From the NCBI GenBank assembly GCA_029821415.1, contig JALGTJ010000158.1:1-5987 (forward strand): a stretch of 5,987 bases of DNA, written 5' to 3'. The DNA is from Candidatus Zipacnadia bacterium. GTDB lineage: Bacteria > Armatimonadota > Zipacnadia > Zipacnadales > Zipacnadaceae. A program made the position numbers and the translations under genes. The notes below the pieces were generated by a model. It saw only the letters and a list, made by a program, of their open reading frames with translations. It was not told where the DNA came from and did no database searches. Shown in pieces: positions 5,589-5,987 of the stretch. Within the stretch, counting starts at the first letter, position 1, and every line of letters starts with the position of its first letter.

Positions 5589-5987
5589 TTAGGCCCTCTC
5601 TGGGGTAATCACTTGCCGGAACCAGTCCAGTGTGGACTTCAACCCGGTCTCCAGATCGGTGGTAGCCACAAAGCCCAGAGCCTCCTGGACGCGTTCGAGC
5701 GCAGGTTGGCGTCGCCTCGGGTCGTCGGGATGCAACAGCGGTAGATATTCGATCTGTGAGCTACTGCCGGTCAATTCAATGGTCTTCTCCGCAAGCTGCC
5801 GGACTGATATCTCTTGAGAGCTGCCCATATTGAACGGCCCGGCATGTTCACTGGTCATCAGCCGGAAGAGGCCGTCTACAAGGTCTTCCACGTAGCAGAA
5901 GCAGCGGGTCTGTTGGCCGTCACCGTAGATGGTCAGTGGCTGGCCGGTCAGGGCTTGGACGCAGAAGTTAGAGACAGCCCGCCCGTC
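5589..5987 (-). CDS. UDP-glucuronate decarboxylase / UDP-xylose synthase-like extended SDR, C-terminal part only
   Basis: 132 residues are visible and the frame stays open to the window edge, so about 180 N-terminal residues (Rossmann motif and YxxxK) lie outside. The GTG at 5891 is internal, as family-conserved sequence precedes it. Visible conserved blocks are DGRAVSNF, QALTGQPLTIYGDGQQTR, CFCYVEDLVDGLFRLM, GPFNMGSSQEISVRQLAE and DDPRRRQPALERVQEALGF. These match the C-terminal half of UDP-glucuronate decarboxylases (RSFCYVDDLV and DDPxxRxPD in the family), which convert UDP-glucuronate to UDP-xylose with bound NAD. The S-to-C change in RCFCY and the loss of the D after RxP are small deviations. 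A dTDP-glucose 4,6-dehydratase or another nucleotide-sugar SDR is the alternative. The stop codon lies 3 nt before holB, so it is probably the upstream member of the holB-galE operon. Confidence 0.85.
   Translation of the reverse strand, partial: DGRAVSNFCVQALTGQPLTIYGDGQQTRCFCYVEDLVDGLFRLMTSEHAGPFNMGSSQEISVRQLAEKTIELTGSSSQIEYLPLLHPDDPRRRQPALERVQEALGFVATTDLETGLKSTLDWFRQVITPERA

Overview
The window looks like ordinary chromosomal DNA from a bacterium. I see no phage, plasmid, transposon, CRISPR or RNA-gene signature. It is moderately GC-rich and densely coding, with leftward (minus-strand) genes throughout except for one rightward gene at the left edge. It contains a bacterial clamp-loader subunit (HolB), a bacterial SSB-type protein, a ribosome quality-control protein (RqcH) and a consensus sigma-70/SigA-type promoter. 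RqcH argues against most Proteobacteria and fits lineages such as Bacillota, Chloroflexota, Armatimonadota or a related poorly sampled phylum. I cannot fix the taxon from sequence alone.

Layout, read along the minus strand from the right edge. (1) 5987-5589: the 3' part of an extended-SDR gene of the UDP-glucuronate decarboxylase (UDP-xylose synthase) type, cut by the window edge. (2) 5585-4347: holB, the DNA polymerase III delta-prime subunit, starting 3 nt after the previous stop. (3) 4290-3355: a short Thermotoga-like UDP-glucose 4-epimerase (galE), 56 nt further on. These three look like one operon in which a replication gene is sandwiched between two nucleotide-sugar enzymes. (4) A 235-nt intergenic region (3120-3354) holds a textbook promoter (TTGACA, 16 nt, TATAAT). 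An approximately 120-nt leader follows it, with a perfect 9-bp inverted repeat at its very 5' end and a second possible hairpin just before a strong GGAGGT ribosome-binding site. (5) 3119-2655: an SSB-family OB-fold protein with a GTG start and without the usual acidic C-terminal tip. (6) 2576-2166: a PaaI-type hotdog thioesterase. (7) 2121-538: rqcH (NFACT/FbpA family). Genes 5-7 form a second transcription unit driven by that promoter.

On the plus strand, 1-654 is the 3' part of a metallo-beta-lactamase-fold hydrolase (COG2220-like). It converges on rqcH, and the two reading frames overlap antiparallel by 117 bp.

Functionally the right half supplies UDP-sugars (UDP-xylose and UDP-galactose/glucose interconversion) and sliding-clamp loading. 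The left unit combines single-stranded DNA binding, thioester hydrolysis and rescue of stalled 50S-peptidyl-tRNA complexes. I see no single dedicated novel system. The observations most worth following up are an apparent in-frame loss of about 25-27 residues from the core of the RqcH NFACT-R domain although the D97/R98 pair is intact, the structured ssb leader, the long antisense gene overlap, an acidic insertion in HolB and the non-canonical SSB tail.
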